Under the pieces are notes generated by a model. It worked only from the letters and a program-made list of their open reading frames with translations. It was not told where the DNA came from and made no database searches. Below are positions 43,690-55,900 of a stretch of DNA of 64,000 bases, in pieces; position 1 is the first letter of the stretch; the number at the start of each line of letters is the position of its first letter. Made by a program: the position numbers and the translations under genes. Source of the DNA: JBLIRR01 sp049472395 (GTDB lineage: Bacteria; SZUA-182; DTGQ01; JBLIRR01); NCBI GenBank assembly GCA_049472395.1, contig JBLIRR010000023.1:1-64000 (forward strand), given 5' to 3'.

Positions 43690-46600
43690 GTTTTGTAATT
43701 ATTGATATGAAACATCCTTTTCTTGAGCTTATATTATTATTAGAGCTGTCGCTTTTGTCTCCAGCACCACTCTTTCCTCCTGCCTGAACACCACTAAAGT
43801 GTAAGACCTGTACCTCAATAGTTGGAGGCATAGTATCAGGATGGTTAATTCTTGAATGAGGAACAAGCCAACCATCACCTTCTATAGCCAACTCCCAGCC
43901 AGTCTGAGGATTGTAATGGTAAATATTTAGGGAAGATGGATTATTCCCCTCAGGGATTGGGATAAATATAATAACAGGATCCTCAAAGACCGTGGGAGGT
44001 TTAAGATTCAAGGGAAATCCAATTCCATTGTCAATGTCTAGTGGAGGTATCTCTCCCAAAGGACCAAACGTTGGTTTTACAGGTTCATTGGTGTCATAGA
44101 TAATCATGGCTCCCTCAATGTGGGAACCATCAATAGAGGCAACCGTAGTTTTTCCAGTAGCAGGATTGACATCAATGGATATTTGCGGAGTATTGTGTAA
44201 TGTATTGTCATACTGCTCTTGATTTTCTATCTTAAAATGATAGGTATAAGGGGTGTCCATTAAGACTCCTTTTGCGTCTGAAGCACTTACGGTCACATCC
44301 ACAATCTGATCGAAGATAAACTCATTTTCTTTTGAATCATAGACAATCCATATGTCAGTAATATCTCCGGAATGCACTTCCTTTACTCTGAATATATTAC
44401 TATTATAAGTATAGCTGTTTTCTTCAACAATCAGTTGAATGCTCCCCAAATCAATACCATCACTATCCTTAATCCTTATCCTGATTGATGTATTACAGGG
44501 AACCCGATGGCTATCAATTATACCTGCATTCTCATAGGGATAGGTCTCATCTCTATCTATTACAGGACCCTGGTTGGCCATTACAATTCCGTATACAGAG
44601 GCTTCATTAACTGTTATGGTTACAGAACCCAAGTTCTGCGGCGCCCAATTACAAGAATAAATCCCCTGACCATTATCCACAAGGGACACAGGATTATCTC
44701 CATTATCAAAAACCACTGTCAAAGAAAGATTAGTGAGAGGGGTACTGCAGTTATCTATTACATGAATTATAATGGTTTGAATCACACCTATATTTGTAAT
44801 AAAATCACTAGACGGAGAATTGAAAGCTATAATTTGGGAGGTAGGGATGCATAATGCTTCTGACTGGCTAACAGTGAAGGTATTACCTGCAATAATCATG
44901 GTCCCGGTACGGGAATCGGTACTTGTGTTGGCCTCCACAGAATAGGCCACAGTATCATTGCTCCTGCCCGAGGTGCCGGAGGTGATTGTTATCCAACTTT
45001 CATTACTTGTTGCTGTCCAATTGCAGCCACTTTGTGTAGTTACATTCACACTCCCGCTTCCATTCATTGAATCAAAAGACTGATTTGTGGGAAAGATTGA
45101 GTAAGCACAGGGAACACCAGACTGGCTCACGGTAACTGTTTCCCCAGCTATAGTCATTGTCCCAATCCTTGAACTTGTGCTTGTATTAGAGGAGACCGAA
45201 TAATTTACTGCTCTGTTTCCACTTCCACTGCTTTCTGATGTTATTGTTATCCATGAATCATTGCTCGAGGCCTCCCAGTTACAACCACTCGGGGCTGTTA
45301 CACTCACAATGTCTGTCCCATATGATGAGCTAAAAGATCTGGTTGCAGGTATAACACTGTAACTGCATGATATGCCAGACTGGATAACAATAAAGCTCTG
45401 GCCTCCAATAATCATGGTGCCAGTACGGGAATCGGCACTTGTGTGAGCTGCCACGGAATAGCTCACAGTGGCACTCCCACTACCCGAACTACCAGATGTG
45501 ATTGTTATCCATGAATCATTGCTCGAAGCATTCCAGCTACAATCACTCGGGGCTGTTACACTCACAATGTCTGTCCCATATGATGAGCTAAAGGATTCAC
45601 TCGTAGGCATGATGCTGTAAGAACATGGTGTGCCAGACTTAATCTCAAAAGCATTTGAGAACTGATCCGCTATCCCTGCAGGATTGATGATCCGTATGGT
45701 ATAAAAACCTACCGGTAAACTGGATGGGATTACTGCCCTTATCTCGGTCCCCTCTGTATTTATTTCCTCTATCTGGACAGGCCAGAAACATGGTCTGGCA
45801 ATGATTTGCATGCCAACAGATCCTGAAGTAATGTATATATAGTTATTGTTTATATAGATCCCTGAAGCTCCGCCTGCCAGACTTATATGAGAAATAAGCA
45901 GAGGATTTTCAAGATCGCTGATATCGATAATCGCAAGGCCAGAATCTCCATCAGCCACATACGCGTAATTCCCTTCGATATCTACCTCATAAGCGCTGCC
46001 AGGAGTATTATAGCTTCCTGTAAGAGCTGGTTTATTGGGATCGCTGATATTGATAATCTGAAGGCCAGAACCAGCTATATAGCAATAATTACCCTCAACA
46101 TATATCCCAGAAGTATACCCGGAAGTAGTATAGCTTCCCGTAAGGATTAGTCTTTCAGGATCACTGATATCAATAATCTGAAGGCCAGAACTCCTATCAG
46201 CCACATAGGCGTGGCTACCATTAACATATACACAAAGAGCCCAGCCGGAAGTGTCATAGCTCCCCATGAAGGATGGGCTCTCAGGATCATTGATATCGAT
46301 AATGTGAAGGCCAAACCTATCAGCTATATAGGCACGATTTGCCTTTATATATGCATCTCGAGCAAAGTCCGGAGTCTCATAGGTCCCCTTAATCTCTGGT
46401 TGTTCAGGATTGCTGATATCGATAATCTGGAGGCCTGAAAAACCATCAGCCACATACGCGTAATTCTCCTCGACATATACCCCAACATATGGCCACCCAG
46501 GTGTATTACAAATTCCTGTAAGGGCTGGACTTACAGGACAGCTGATATCAATAATCTGAAGGCCTGAATCTCCATCTGCTATATAGGCGTAATTACTCTT

Positions 46601-49600
46601 TATATATATACCATGAGCCTTACCGAGAGTGTTATAGCTTCCTGTAAGGATTGGGCTCCTAGAATTACTGATATCAATAATTTGAAGGCCAACACTATCA
46701 GAAGCCACATAGGCATAGTTTCCCTCGACATATACCCCATGGGCATTGCTGCTGAAAAAATAACTTCCTCTATACACCGGTTGTTCAGGATTACTGATAT
46801 CGATTATTCTAAGTGTAGAATGTCCAAAATTATCATTAAAAGTTACGAAGGCCTGATTTTCCATGACATACACTCCACGTGCATTATAGCTGGCATCATA
46901 AAAGTGGCCTCTATATACTGGCTGTCCGGGATTACTAATATCAATGATTGTAAGGCCAGAATCTCCAGCTGCTACATACGCGTAATTGCCCTCCACATGT
47001 ATATCATAAGCGTAGCCCGAGGTATTATAGCTTCCTTTATGAACTGGATTCTCAGGATTGCTGATATCGATAATCTGAAGGCCTGAATCTCCATCTGCCA
47101 CATACGCATAGTTACAATCGATATATATACCATGAGCAGATCCGGAGGTATCATAATTCCCCGTAAGGGATGGATTCTCAGGATCTTTAATATCGATAAT
47201 CTGAAGGCCTGAATCTCCATCTGCTATATAGGCATAATTACTCTTAATATATATACCACGAGCCTCGCCGGGTGTATTATAGCTTCCTGTAAGGATTAGG
47301 CTTCTAGGATAGCTGATATCAATAATCTGAAGGCCTGAATCTCCATCTGCCACATATGCGTAATTACCATCCACATAGGCTCCATAAGCGCAGCCCGAGG
47401 TATTATAGCTACCCTTTAGTGAAAGGCCTTCCCCATAGATAACTATATTTGTATTTTCCGTAAGATTCTCTCCACTTATGTGTATTGTCGTATTTGCATC
47501 TGTATATCCTTGCTGGGGTGTAATTGAGGAGTAAACCCAGGGAGCACCTAACTGGATCACGGTAACCGTTTCCCCAGTTATAGTTATTGTTCCAATCCTT
47601 GAATGTGTGCTTGTAGTAGAGGAGACTGAATAATGTACTGCTCCATTTCCACTTCCACTGCTTTCTGATGTTATTGTTATCCATGAATCATTGCTCGATG
47701 CATTCCAGTTATAACCACTCGGGGCTGTCACACTTACAATATCTGTCCCACCAGATGAACTAAAAGATCTGCGTGTAGGCGTAGCACTGCACCCGGAAGC
47801 AGCCAACCAGCCAGTATCATAGGAACTGTAACCACTCTCACCATTAGAATTTAATGCCTTTACCAAATAGTAGTAGGTTATCCCTGCAGATCCCTGTGTG
47901 TCATCTATAAATTCAATATCATTCGAATAGCCTAAGTTATCGCATGTACCAAAGTGACTCAGGGGGCCTCCCACGGATGTGGCACGGTATACATTATAGG
48001 AGGTTGCTCCAGAGACAAGATTCCATGTTACACGAATCTTATCCGTATAAGTACCTTTAGTGGCCGTGACACCTGTAGGTGCAGATGGCGTAAGAGCTTT
48101 AATATTCACCTTAATTGGACCAGGTGGATCCGGTTGAAGACTTACGTTTCCCATATTATCCACAATATGAATCCCATACCAGTAATTACCTCCTGATAAT
48201 GGGGAATATGATAAAGACACAGTGAAGGGGCCATTGCCCGAAAGAGGAATTCTATCGATTTCTGACCAGCCCACAGGAGTGCCATTGCTATCATGAGCAC
48301 ACCAGAGTTCAGCCCTATTAAGGCCTGAGCCCCCACTATCTGAGACAGTATAAGAGATTGTGAGTGTATTTCCTAATGTAAGGGTGAGGGGATTAACAGA
48401 AAAAGAACTCACAGTGGGCGGAACAGAGTCTCCACTTGAATCACCTATCAACTCAAAATCCATGGTCACCACTTCACCCTCGGTAATCAACACATCATAA
48501 TAACTCATTGGTATGTATCCAGGAGCCACCGCTGTCACAATAAAGGTCCCTGCTTTGTGGGGTATCATATAATTTCCATCTGGGAGGCTGATGGAAGAGG
48601 CATTGGCATTAGTTCGGATCTGTGCCCCTTCAATTGATTTTTCAGAATTTGCATCTGTTACAGTACCCATAATAAAACCATCTATAAAGGCAGTGGGTCT
48701 GTATATTTCAAGATCATACCCTGTCTCTTCCCCAAAAACTCCTGGATCATAATGCCGGACCATCACATAGTAAGTATTGTTTTGGAGACAAGTCCAGGAC
48801 AGGATTTCATCCTCACCTGTAATTCCATCATTGCTCGATGCTAAAATTGTGTTTCCATCCGTATCATAGAGATTAATGATCACATCGCAATTTGATCCTA
48901 GACTGCTGACCTTTATGGTATATGCTTCATCTGAAATCCCATAGAATTTCACCCAGTCTTCGTCTCCCTCATCATGTAGGCTATGTTGCTGAGGAACGTC
49001 ATTGTTCAAGACTATGACAGTTGCCAGGGTGCAGGTGTCATCTTCTTCGAAGAGATCCGGATCAGCAATCCGGATAACTTTAGTCTCCATGGGTTGAGAT
49101 ATATTATTATCGCTATCCTTTGCATACACTGCCACTTGGTAAGTGCCAGAGATGGTAAAATCATCAAAATTTCCCTCGTAACGACCCTTTCCTACATGAC
49201 TCAGCTCTATTGTTGGTAATTCTGTAACTGGATGCTCGGGATGAGTCGACTTGAACCCTGGCGGTGTTACAACGGTCCACACCTTGTCTATGGTGCCGGT
49301 GGTGGTAACATCGTCTGCCCAGATAGTTGCGGATGTTTTCCCGCTCAAGGTCTGCACAGGACATATTAAGCCAATCAACGGTTCATCACCTGCGCGCATT
49401 ATCCCCACCCCAATGGTGTAAGACAGGGACAGTTTGCCATCGGCTTTCTCATTGCCAAGTCCATTGCCATTGTCGTCCAGATGGGGCGTTTGGTCCCGGC
49501 ATGAAAAGGCAATGGCATTCTTGGCATGTAGAAATGCTTCCCGAACATTCATACCATTTAGCACACACCTCCAGAAAAAATTGGAAAAGGAGAGGTCACC

Positions 49601-52600
49601 TCCGGAGAGAAAATAGGCTGATTGATTTTCCCCAGTGCTGGAAAACAAGATGCGCTCTTTATCATCAGGAGGAGTCAGAATTGAAAGAAAGCTCCCTGAA
49701 CAACAGGCATCGTAGATAACCGTCACCTTGCCTGGCATATCAGCTTGCACGCTGTCAAGCCAACTGTCCAGGTCAGAAGCTGAAAGGGTCTCTGAATCAT
49801 TTATCCGAAAGGTTCCTTGATCACCATTCCCCATCATATACACTACCAGGTCCTGGGTGTCCTGCCTTGCCCAGGTCTCAATAGCATAGCTCAAGTTAAG
49901 CAGGGTTGACAAACCATCCACACCGCTTGAAAAGGTTATTGGACTCATGAAGTAGATGTCATCATCTGTATACCCTTGAAAAGTCAGTGCCTCATAGACT
50001 AGAGTGGCAGTTTTCTCTATGACAGGCCACAGCTCATCTGATTGGGAGCCGCTGGCCACAATGATCGCCTTACGTTTTAAGGGATTTTCAACCGATACTG
50101 TGGTAAGTTTCGGGACCGATGTGTTCCCGACACTATCCCTGGCATAGATGGCAATATGGTAAGTGCCTTCCATGTGAAATGCATCATAGTTCCCCCCGTA
50201 TCGACCACCTCCAACAGGTATAAGCTCAAGGGAGGGCAAGTTGTATATGGGATTATTTGATGCCTGCTGGTTATAGTCAGGAGGCCTTATGATCGCCCAT
50301 ACCCGCACCACCCCGTCGTTATCAGCGACGTCTGATGCATAGAGATGGGCTGTTGGACCATTTATGACTTGAGAAGGAGATACCTCGCCTATGATCGGGG
50401 CATCACCGTGGATCTTCATGCCATTGCCTATGTAGGTATTTGATGCTATGATTCCATCTTGAGCATCATTACCTTCCCCATTGCTATTATCATCCAAGAG
50501 TGGTGTCTGCCCTGTGCTTGCACTGATAGCTTCTTTGGCTAGGTCAAAGGCATCCTTGATATTAAGCCCATTAAAAATGTGGGTCCAGAAGAAGCTTGAG
50601 AAAGAAATGGAGCCTTGTGTGATAAAGTGGGCATACTCGGTGGCTGTTGTGCTGGTGACCACGATCCGCTCTTTGCCATCGGGAGCAGTAAGGGGAGAGA
50701 GAAAACTTCCGGATTGGCATGCATCATAGATGAGGATTATTTTAGCCCCTGTCTTTTCCTGAAGGCTGTCTAACCACTTATCAAGATCAGAGGCGCTGAG
50801 AATCTCCATACTGCTCATTCGAAAGGTGCGATCATTCCCATGGTCAACGAGATAGAGGATGAGGCTTTTTGCATTCTCAGCCCATTCTGTAATAGCATGC
50901 TGAAGATTGTTATTGGTGGGATTGCCATCAACATCATCTAGAGCACCATTATTGTCTAGATCAAGGTCTGTATCTGAGGTAAGATAGTAAATGGTTTCTT
51001 TGGTAAAGCCCTGAAAAGTGAGTGTTCTGTAAGTAAAGTTGGCACACATTTGCGTGGCATCCCATATCTCGTTGCCTGGATAAGGTCCGCCACCTGCAAC
51101 AATGACAGCTTTTGCAATGCCCTCTGAAAAAGCGGCCTTTCTGAATACCTGAATACGGTTATTTTCAGCATCTGTAACATATACTTTCTCTTCAAGACTA
51201 ACACATATCCCCCATGGATGGTTGAACTGACCTGGATTAGAGCCAAATGCGCCGAATTTTGTTATGAATTCGCCATCCGGAGTGAATTTCTGAATACAAT
51301 GGTTAAACCAGTCTGCTACATAGACGAAACCGTTTTTATCGATTGCTATACCAGATGGATCTTGAAATTCCCCATCTTCACAGCCCTTTTTTCCCCACTT
51401 TAATACAAACTCACCTTCCGATGTTGTCTTCTGGATGCAGCGGTTATCAAGATCAGCCACATAGACAAAATCGCTGCTATCAATCGCTATGCCTCCAAGC
51501 TCACGCAACCTCTCTTTTAAAAATCCTTCTCTTCCCCACTTTAATATAAATTCACCGTCTGAAGTAAACTTCTTTATACAGTAGTTATCCATTTCAGTCA
51601 CATAGACAAAATCGTTGCTATCGATCGCTATGCCTCGAGGATGATAAGACTCATCATCTCCATGGCTCTTAGTTCCCCATTTGGTTACAAATTCACCCTC
51701 TGGTGTGAACTTCTGGATGCGATTGTTCAAATCATCAGCCACATAGACAAAATCATTGCTATTGATCGCGATGCCCCGTGGATTAAAAAACTCACTATTA
51801 TTAGTGCCCCATTTTCCCCATGTGGTCACAAATTGGCCGCCTGATGTGAACTTCTGTATGTGATCGTTCAAATCACTTATATAGACAAAGCCGCCACTAT
51901 CTATCGCTATGCCTTGAGGCCCATTAAACTCACCCTCATCATTGCCGCTACTTCCCCATTTTGCAACTAATTTACCATTTAAAGTAAACTTCTTGATGAA
52001 ATCATCACGTGTTGTCACATAAATAAAATCATTCTCATCTATCGCGATACTTAAAGGATGAGAAATTAATGTGAGAATTCTACCGCCCCCGCTCTGCTCA
52101 CTTCCCCATTCTGTAATAAATGCACCATCTGATGTGAATTTCTGTATGAGGCTGTTCTCCTTATCAGCCACATAGACAAAACCATTACTATCTAGTGCAA
52201 CGCCTCGAGGTTCATCAAATATAGTCTCCCCACTTTCCTCACTTCCCCATTTTGTGATAAATTCACCATTTGTAGTGAACTTTTGTATACGATTGTTACC
52301 CCCATCAACTACATAGACAAAATTACTGTTATTATCAATTGCTATATCACAGGGTCTATAAAATAAACCAACACTCGTGCCACTACTTCCCCATTTTGCT
52401 ATAAATTCACCATTTGGGGTAAATTTCTGTATGCGATTGTTCATACAATCAGATACAAAGATAAAACCGCTGCTATCTATTGCCATACCTCGAGGATGAG
52501 AGAACTCACCATCTCCACTGCCAGATTTTCCCCATTTTGTAATAAATTGACCATCTGGGGTGAACTTCTGTATTCGATCATTCCATGTATCAGCAACATA

Positions 52601-52942
52601 TACAAAACCACTTGAATCTATAGCTATGCTATCCAGAGCATAAAAATCTCCCTCTTCACTTCCCTTTTCCCCCCATTTAGTTATAAATTGACCATCTCGG
52701 GTGAACTTCTGTATGCGGTGAAATCCTGTATCAGCAACGTAGACAAAACCTCTTTTATCTATTACAATTCCACCCGGTTCACTAAAATACCATGGTTGGT
52801 GCAAAGTAGGCCACATTCGTTCAAATTTATAAATTTCCTCAGATGAGGCCAGCGCAGGCAGAATGCACAGAAAGAGGAAAAAGATAATCGTACTTTTTTT
52901 TTCATCAGGATTCCAGCACTGTGAGGATTTGATTTTCTTCAT
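43682..52942 (-). CDS. Giant secreted NHL / dual caspase-like / LVIVD / BACON protein
   Basis: The 3086-residue protein starts with GGAGGG before the ATG and a signal peptide ending at ALASSEE. Domains in order: twelve NHL repeats (about 40-600; two possible six-bladed propellers); a C13/caspase-like domain (about 605-840) with His701 (YLVDHGNDRTF) and Cys742 (IYDACQSGS); an Ig-like linker; a second such domain (about 925-1170) with Asn1039 in place of His (MMGNGDQGTF) and Cys1080 (IYDACCSGS). Then a PPC-type domain (1294-1420), a carboxypeptidase-regulatory domain (1420-1500), Ig-like (1507-1610), FN3 (1620-1714) and BACON (1717-1804) domains. Next, an IPT/TIG domain is split by thirteen LVIVD repeats (1835-2385). 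Three BACON domains (2440-2690) and Ig-like domains follow. It ends SRKGCFISIITKPI. A secreted or surface role is clear; the peptidase target is unknown. Confidence 0.85.
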   Translation of the reverse strand: MKKIKSSQCWNPDEKKSTIIFFLFLCILPALASSEEIYKFERMWPTLHQPWYFSEPGGIVIDKRGFVYVADTGFHRIQKFTRDGQFITKWGEKGSEEGDFYALDSIAIDSSGFVYVADTWNDRIQKFTPDGQFITKWGKSGSGDGEFSHPRGMAIDSSGFIFVSDCMNNRIQKFTPNGEFIAKWGSSGTSVGLFYRPCDIAIDNNSNFVYVVDGGNNRIQKFTTNGEFITKWGSEESGETIFDEPRGVALDSNGFVYVADKENSLIQKFTSDGAFITEWGSEQSGGGRILTLISHPLSIAIDENDFIYVTTRDDFIKKFTLNGKLVAKWGSSGNDEGEFNGPQGIAIDSGGFVYISDLNDHIQKFTSGGQFVTTWGKWGTNNSEFFNPRGIAINSNDFVYVADDLNNRIQKFTPEGEFVTKWGTKSHGDDESYHPRGIAIDSNDFVYVTEMDNYCIKKFTSDGEFILKWGREGFLKERLRELGGIAIDSSDFVYVADLDNRCIQKTTSEGEFVLKWGKKGCEDGEFQDPSGIAIDKNGFVYVADWFNHCIQKFTPDGEFITKFGAFGSNPGQFNHPWGICVSLEEKVYVTDAENNRIQVFRKAAFSEGIAKAVIVAGGGPYPGNEIWDATQMCANFTYRTLTFQGFTKETIYYLTSDTDLDLDNNGALDDVDGNPTNNNLQHAITEWAENAKSLILYLVDHGNDRTFRMSSMEILSASDLDKWLDSLQEKTGAKIILIYDACQSGSFLSPLTAPDGKERIVVTSTTATEYAHFITQGSISFSSFFWTHIFNGLNIKDAFDLAKEAISASTGQTPLLDDNSNGEGNDAQDGIIASNTYIGNGMKIHGDAPIIGEVSPSQVINGPTAHLYASDVADNDGVVRVWAIIRPPDYNQQASNNPIYNLPSLELIPVGGGRYGGNYDAFHMEGTYHIAIYARDSVGNTSVPKLTTVSVENPLKRKAIIVASGSQSDELWPVIEKTATLVYEALTFQGYTDDDIYFMSPITFSSGVDGLSTLLNLSYAIETWARQDTQDLVVYMMGNGDQGTFRINDSETLSASDLDSWLDSVQADMPGKVTVIYDACCSGSFLSILTPPDDKERILFSSTGENQSAYFLSGGDLSFSNFFWRCVLNGMNVREAFLHAKNAIAFSCRDQTPHLDDNGNGLGNEKADGKLSLSYTIGVGIMRAGDEPLIGLICPVQTLSGKTSATIWADDVTTTGTIDKVWTVVTPPGFKSTHPEHPVTELPTIELSHVGKGRYEGNFDDFTISGTYQVAVYAKDSDNNISQPMETKVIRIADPDLFEEDDTCTLATVIVLNNDVPQQHSLHDEGDEDWVKFYGISDEAYTIKVSSLGSNCDVIINLYDTDGNTILASSNDGITGEDEILSWTCLQNNTYYVMVRHYDPGVFGEETGYDLEIYRPTAFIDGFIMGTVTDANSEKSIEGAQIRTNANASSISLPDGNYMIPHKAGTFIVTAVAPGYIPMSYYDVLITEGEVVTMDFELIGDSSGDSVPPTVSSFSVNPLTLTLGNTLTISYTVSDSGGSGLNRAELWCAHDSNGTPVGWSEIDRIPLSGNGPFTVSLSYSPLSGGNYWYGIHIVDNMGNVSLQPDPPGPIKVNIKALTPSAPTGVTATKGTYTDKIRVTWNLVSGATSYNVYRATSVGGPLSHFGTCDNLGYSNDIEFIDDTQGSAGITYYYLVKALNSNGESGYSSYDTGWLAASGCSATPTRRSFSSSGGTDIVSVTAPSGYNWNASSNDSWITITSESSGSGNGAVHYSVSSTTSTHSRIGTITITGETVTVIQLGAPWVYSSITPQQGYTDANTTIHISGENLTENTNIVIYGEGLSLKGSYNTSGCAYGAYVDGNYAYVADGDSGLQIIDISYPRSLILTGSYNTPGEARGIYIKSNYAYIADGDSGLQIIDIKDPENPSLTGNYDTSGSAHGIYIDCNYAYVADGDSGLQIIDISNPENPVHKGSYNTSGYAYDIHVEGNYAYVAAGDSGLTIIDISNPGQPVYRGHFYDASYNARGVYVMENQAFVTFNDNFGHSTLRIIDISNPEQPVYRGSYFFSSNAHGVYVEGNYAYVASDSVGLQIIDISNSRSPILTGSYNTLGKAHGIYIKSNYAYIADGDSGLQIIDISCPVSPALTGICNTPGWPYVGVYVEENYAYVADGFSGLQIIDISNPEQPEIKGTYETPDFARDAYIKANRAYIADRFGLHIIDINDPESPSFMGSYDTSGWALCVYVNGSHAYVADRSSGLQIIDISDPERLILTGSYTTSGYTSGIYVEGNYCYIAGSGLQIINISDPNKPALTGSYNTPGSAYEVDIEGNYAYVADGDSGLAIIDISDLENPLLISHISLAGGASGIYINNNYIYITSGSVGMQIIARPCFWPVQIEEINTEGTEIRAVIPSSLPVGFYTIRIINPAGIADQFSNAFEIKSGTPCSYSIMPTSESFSSSYGTDIVSVTAPSDCSWNASSNDSWITITSGSSGSGSATVSYSVAAHTSADSRTGTMIIGGQSFIVIQSGISCSYSVIPATRSFSSSYGTDIVSVTAPSGCNWEASSNDSWITITSESSGSGNRAVNYSVSSNTSTSSRIGTMTIAGETVTVSQSGVPCAYSIFPTNQSFDSMNGSGSVNVTTQSGCNWTATSNESWITITSGTSGRSNDTVAYSVEANTSTDSRTGTMIIAGNTFTVSQSEALCIPTSQIIAFNSPSSDFITNIGVIQTIIIHVIDNCSTPLTNLSLTVVFDNGDNPVSLVDNGQGIYSCNWAPQNLGSVTITVNEASVYGIVMANQGPVIDRDETYPYENAGIIDSHRVPCNTSIRIRIKDSDGIDLGSIQLIVEENSYTYNSNIFRVKEVHSGDITDIWIVYDSKENEFIFDQIVDVTVSASDAKGVLMDTPYTYHFKIENQEQYDNTLHNTPQISIDVNPATGKTTVASIDGSHIEGAMIIYDTNEPVKPTFGPLGEIPPLDIDNGIGFPLNLKPPTVFEDPVIIFIPIPEGNNPSSLNIYHYNPQTGWELAIEGDGWLVPHSRINHPDTMPPTIEVQVLHFSGVQAGGKSGAGDKSDSSNNNISSRKGCFISIITKPI
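45790..47440 (-). repeat. Thirteen tandem LVIVD repeats, coding
   Basis: This coding tandem array encodes thirteen repeats of about 42 residues, each with a core like NYAYVADGDSGLQIIDIS. At DNA level the period is about 126 bases, with blocks such as CTGATATCGATAATCTGAAG repeated almost identically. The array makes one or two beta-propellers and lies inside an IPT/TIG domain of the 3086-residue protein. Confidence 0.85.
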
Positions 52943-52960
52943 AATCCCTCCATAATATAT

Positions 52961-55900
52961 TTAATAAAACAGAGATTTAAAAGATAAGTAAGCTATTGAG
53001 GTTATAAAACAGCTATCTTCCCCTGATACATCCACTTCCTGATCATCTAGTACGCCATTCATATTCGTATCTTCGGCAGATACAGCAACAGTTCTAAACG
53101 AATAAGGAGGGGACCATTCTGATATGCCATTATTATTGTCATAAAATCTGACTCTCCAATGATATAGAGTATCGTTATTTAAAAGAGTTTCCGGTACACT
53201 AAATAAGGTAAAATATTCACTGCTTGTTACATCAAGAACAAGATCTGTAAAGTCATTATTTAGGCTGATCTGCCACTGCGTCTTATCGTGTGTATCATCG
53301 CTATCCGGATCATTAAAATTACCTGTTTTGAGCTCAGGGCTCAATGAAATAGTAATTTCACCATCTCTTGGAAAAGAAAGCAAGGGCTGGTCCGGAGGAT
53401 TATTTATGAGTGGTTTTGGGGCAGGAGTTACAGTAATAGTGACTGTCTGGGTATCGTTTTTACTTGGGATACCGCAATCGGTAACAGTAAATATGACCTC
53501 ATAATTGCCTGTATCCCCTAAATCAGACCTCCAGCTAAACATCTGGGTTTCAGCATCAAAGTGTGCTCCATCGGGAAGGCCACTCGCACTAAAGGTAAGG
53601 CTGTCTCCATCAAGATCCATTGCCGTGATTGTGAACTCAAGCACCTCACCTTCTTCAATAGTCTTTGTCCCTATTTTATCAAGCACAGGTGCTCTGTTGA
53701 TATTTTCAACACTATTATTTCCAATGGGCTCATGAGCTGTTGGACGGCTCACATCTTCGGTCAGGTCAAAATTTCTGGCAATTATTTCACCTTCATTGAT
53801 CAGTACAGCATAAGTGAGCCATCTATACCCAGATGCCTTTGCTGTTACTGTAAATGTTCCCACTGGATGGACCATAAAATATGCACCATTAGGAAGACTG
53901 ATGGCCGCGGCTTTGCCATCAGTCTGGATCAGTACTCCCTCAATTGGCCCGCCAGTATTAGTATCCCTTACATTTCCTGTGATGGTTCCCCATAATTCGC
54001 CTATGGGATGATATAGTACGAGATTATATTCAGTACCCTCACCGAAAAGACTTGGATCGGAATTCTTTATTCTCACATAGTAAACACCATCCTGTTCACA
54101 TTTCCAATCGAGCAGTTCATCCTCGCCTACACTTCTATCATCACTAAAGGCAAGCATTATGGTGCCATTCTCATTATAGAGTTCAATAACTGCATCGCAA
54201 TAAGTACCCGCATTACTTATTTTTATCGTGTAAATTACCTCTGAGATCCCATAGAACTGTACCCAGTCCTTATCCCCCGTATCATGAAAATTGTGGGCCT
54301 GGGCTTCTTGATCATTCAAGATTATCACACTGGAATTACTAAAAATATCGTCATCCTCATATATGTCAGGACCATCCATACGAAAAACGTGCGTCTCCTT
54401 CGGCACAGATAGATTTCCTTCCGTGTCTTTGGCATATACTGCAATAGTATAAGTCCCATAGATGCTAAAATCACTATATGTCCCCTCATATCGGCCGTCG
54501 CCCTTATCCACTAGCTCCACTGTCGGTAGGTCTGTAACAGACTGCCCGGGCACATCACGAACGTATTGCGGGGAGTTGATTAATGCAAATATTCTTTCTA
54601 TGGTGCCGGTAGTGGTCACATCCTCCACCCGGATGGTGGCATAAGAGGAGCCAGATAACGTCAAGCCGGGACATATTGATCCTATCATCGGATCATCTCC
54701 AGCCAGCATGATACCCACACCAATAATATAATTTTTTGCCAGCTTTCCGTCTGACTTCTCGTTACCAACACCATTGCCAGTATCATCCAGCTGAGGTGTT
54801 TGGTTTTTGCATAAAAAGGCGATTGCGTTCTTGGCGTGTAAAAATGCGGCCTGAACATCCATCCCGTTTAATATCCGATTCCAGAAAAATTTTGAAAAGG
54901 AGATGTCGCCTCCAGAAAGAAAATAGGCAGGTTGATTTTTCCCAGTGCTGGAAATTAAGATGCGTTCTTTATCATCAGGAGGGATCAGAAGTGAGAGAAA
55001 ACTCCCCGAACAGCAGGCATCATAGATAACCGTCACCTTGCCTGGCATATCAGCTTGCAAGTTGTCAAGCCAGCTGTCCAGATCAGAAGCTGAAAGCGCC
55101 TCTGTATCATTGATCCGAAAGATTCCATGATCACCTTTCCCGACCATATACACCACTAAGTCCTGGATGTTTTGCCTCGCCCACGTCTCAATAGCATACA
55201 TCAGGTTACTCTGGATTGCAGTACCATCCACACCCGTTGAAAAGGTCACTGGACTCATTAAATAGATGTCATCATTGCTGTAACCCTGAAATGTCAATGC
55301 CTCGTAAACTAATGTGGCGCTTTTCTCAATGGCAGGCCATAGTTTATCTGACTGAGAGCCCCCGGCCACAATAATTGCCTTTCTGGTCAAGGGATTGTCC
55401 ACCGTTATCGTGGTTACTTTTGGAATGGAGGTGTTCCCAATCCGATCCATGGCATAGATGGCTATATGGTAAGTTCCCTCAATGTTAAATCCATCATAGG
55501 TCTCCTCATATTGATCATTACTTACAGACTTTAAGTCAAAGGAGGGTAGTCCTTGCACAGGATTGTCTGATAATCCCTGACGATAATCAGGGGGTCTGAT
55601 CACCGCCCACACATGGGCAATCCCATCATTATCCGTGACATTATAAGCAGATAATATAGCAGAAGCTGTATTGCTGATGATTTGTGCCTCAGATACACTC
55701 CCTATCACAGGGGCACCACCATGAATAACTGTCCCGTTACCTATATATGTATCCTGGGCTATAATAAAATCTGCAGCTTCATTCGAACTCCCATCGCCAT
55801 TAGCATCCAGGAGGGGGTTTTGTAAGTTTGTAGTATTGTTAATTGCATCTTTTGCCAATTCATAGGCTTTCTTGACATTGAGGCCATTAAAGATCTGGGT

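Noticed and set aside
46613..47086. Plus-strand frame of 157 residues opposite the LVIVD array, and similar plus-strand frames at 45887, 46211 and 56636
   Set aside because: They are antisense shadows of repeat-coding DNA with cyclic low-information protein and no start signals.
45790..47440. Regular DNA periodicity that could suggest a CRISPR or satellite array
   Set aside because: The period is about 126 bases, is in phase with a single long reading frame, and encodes LVIVD repeats; there are no short identical repeats with unique spacers.
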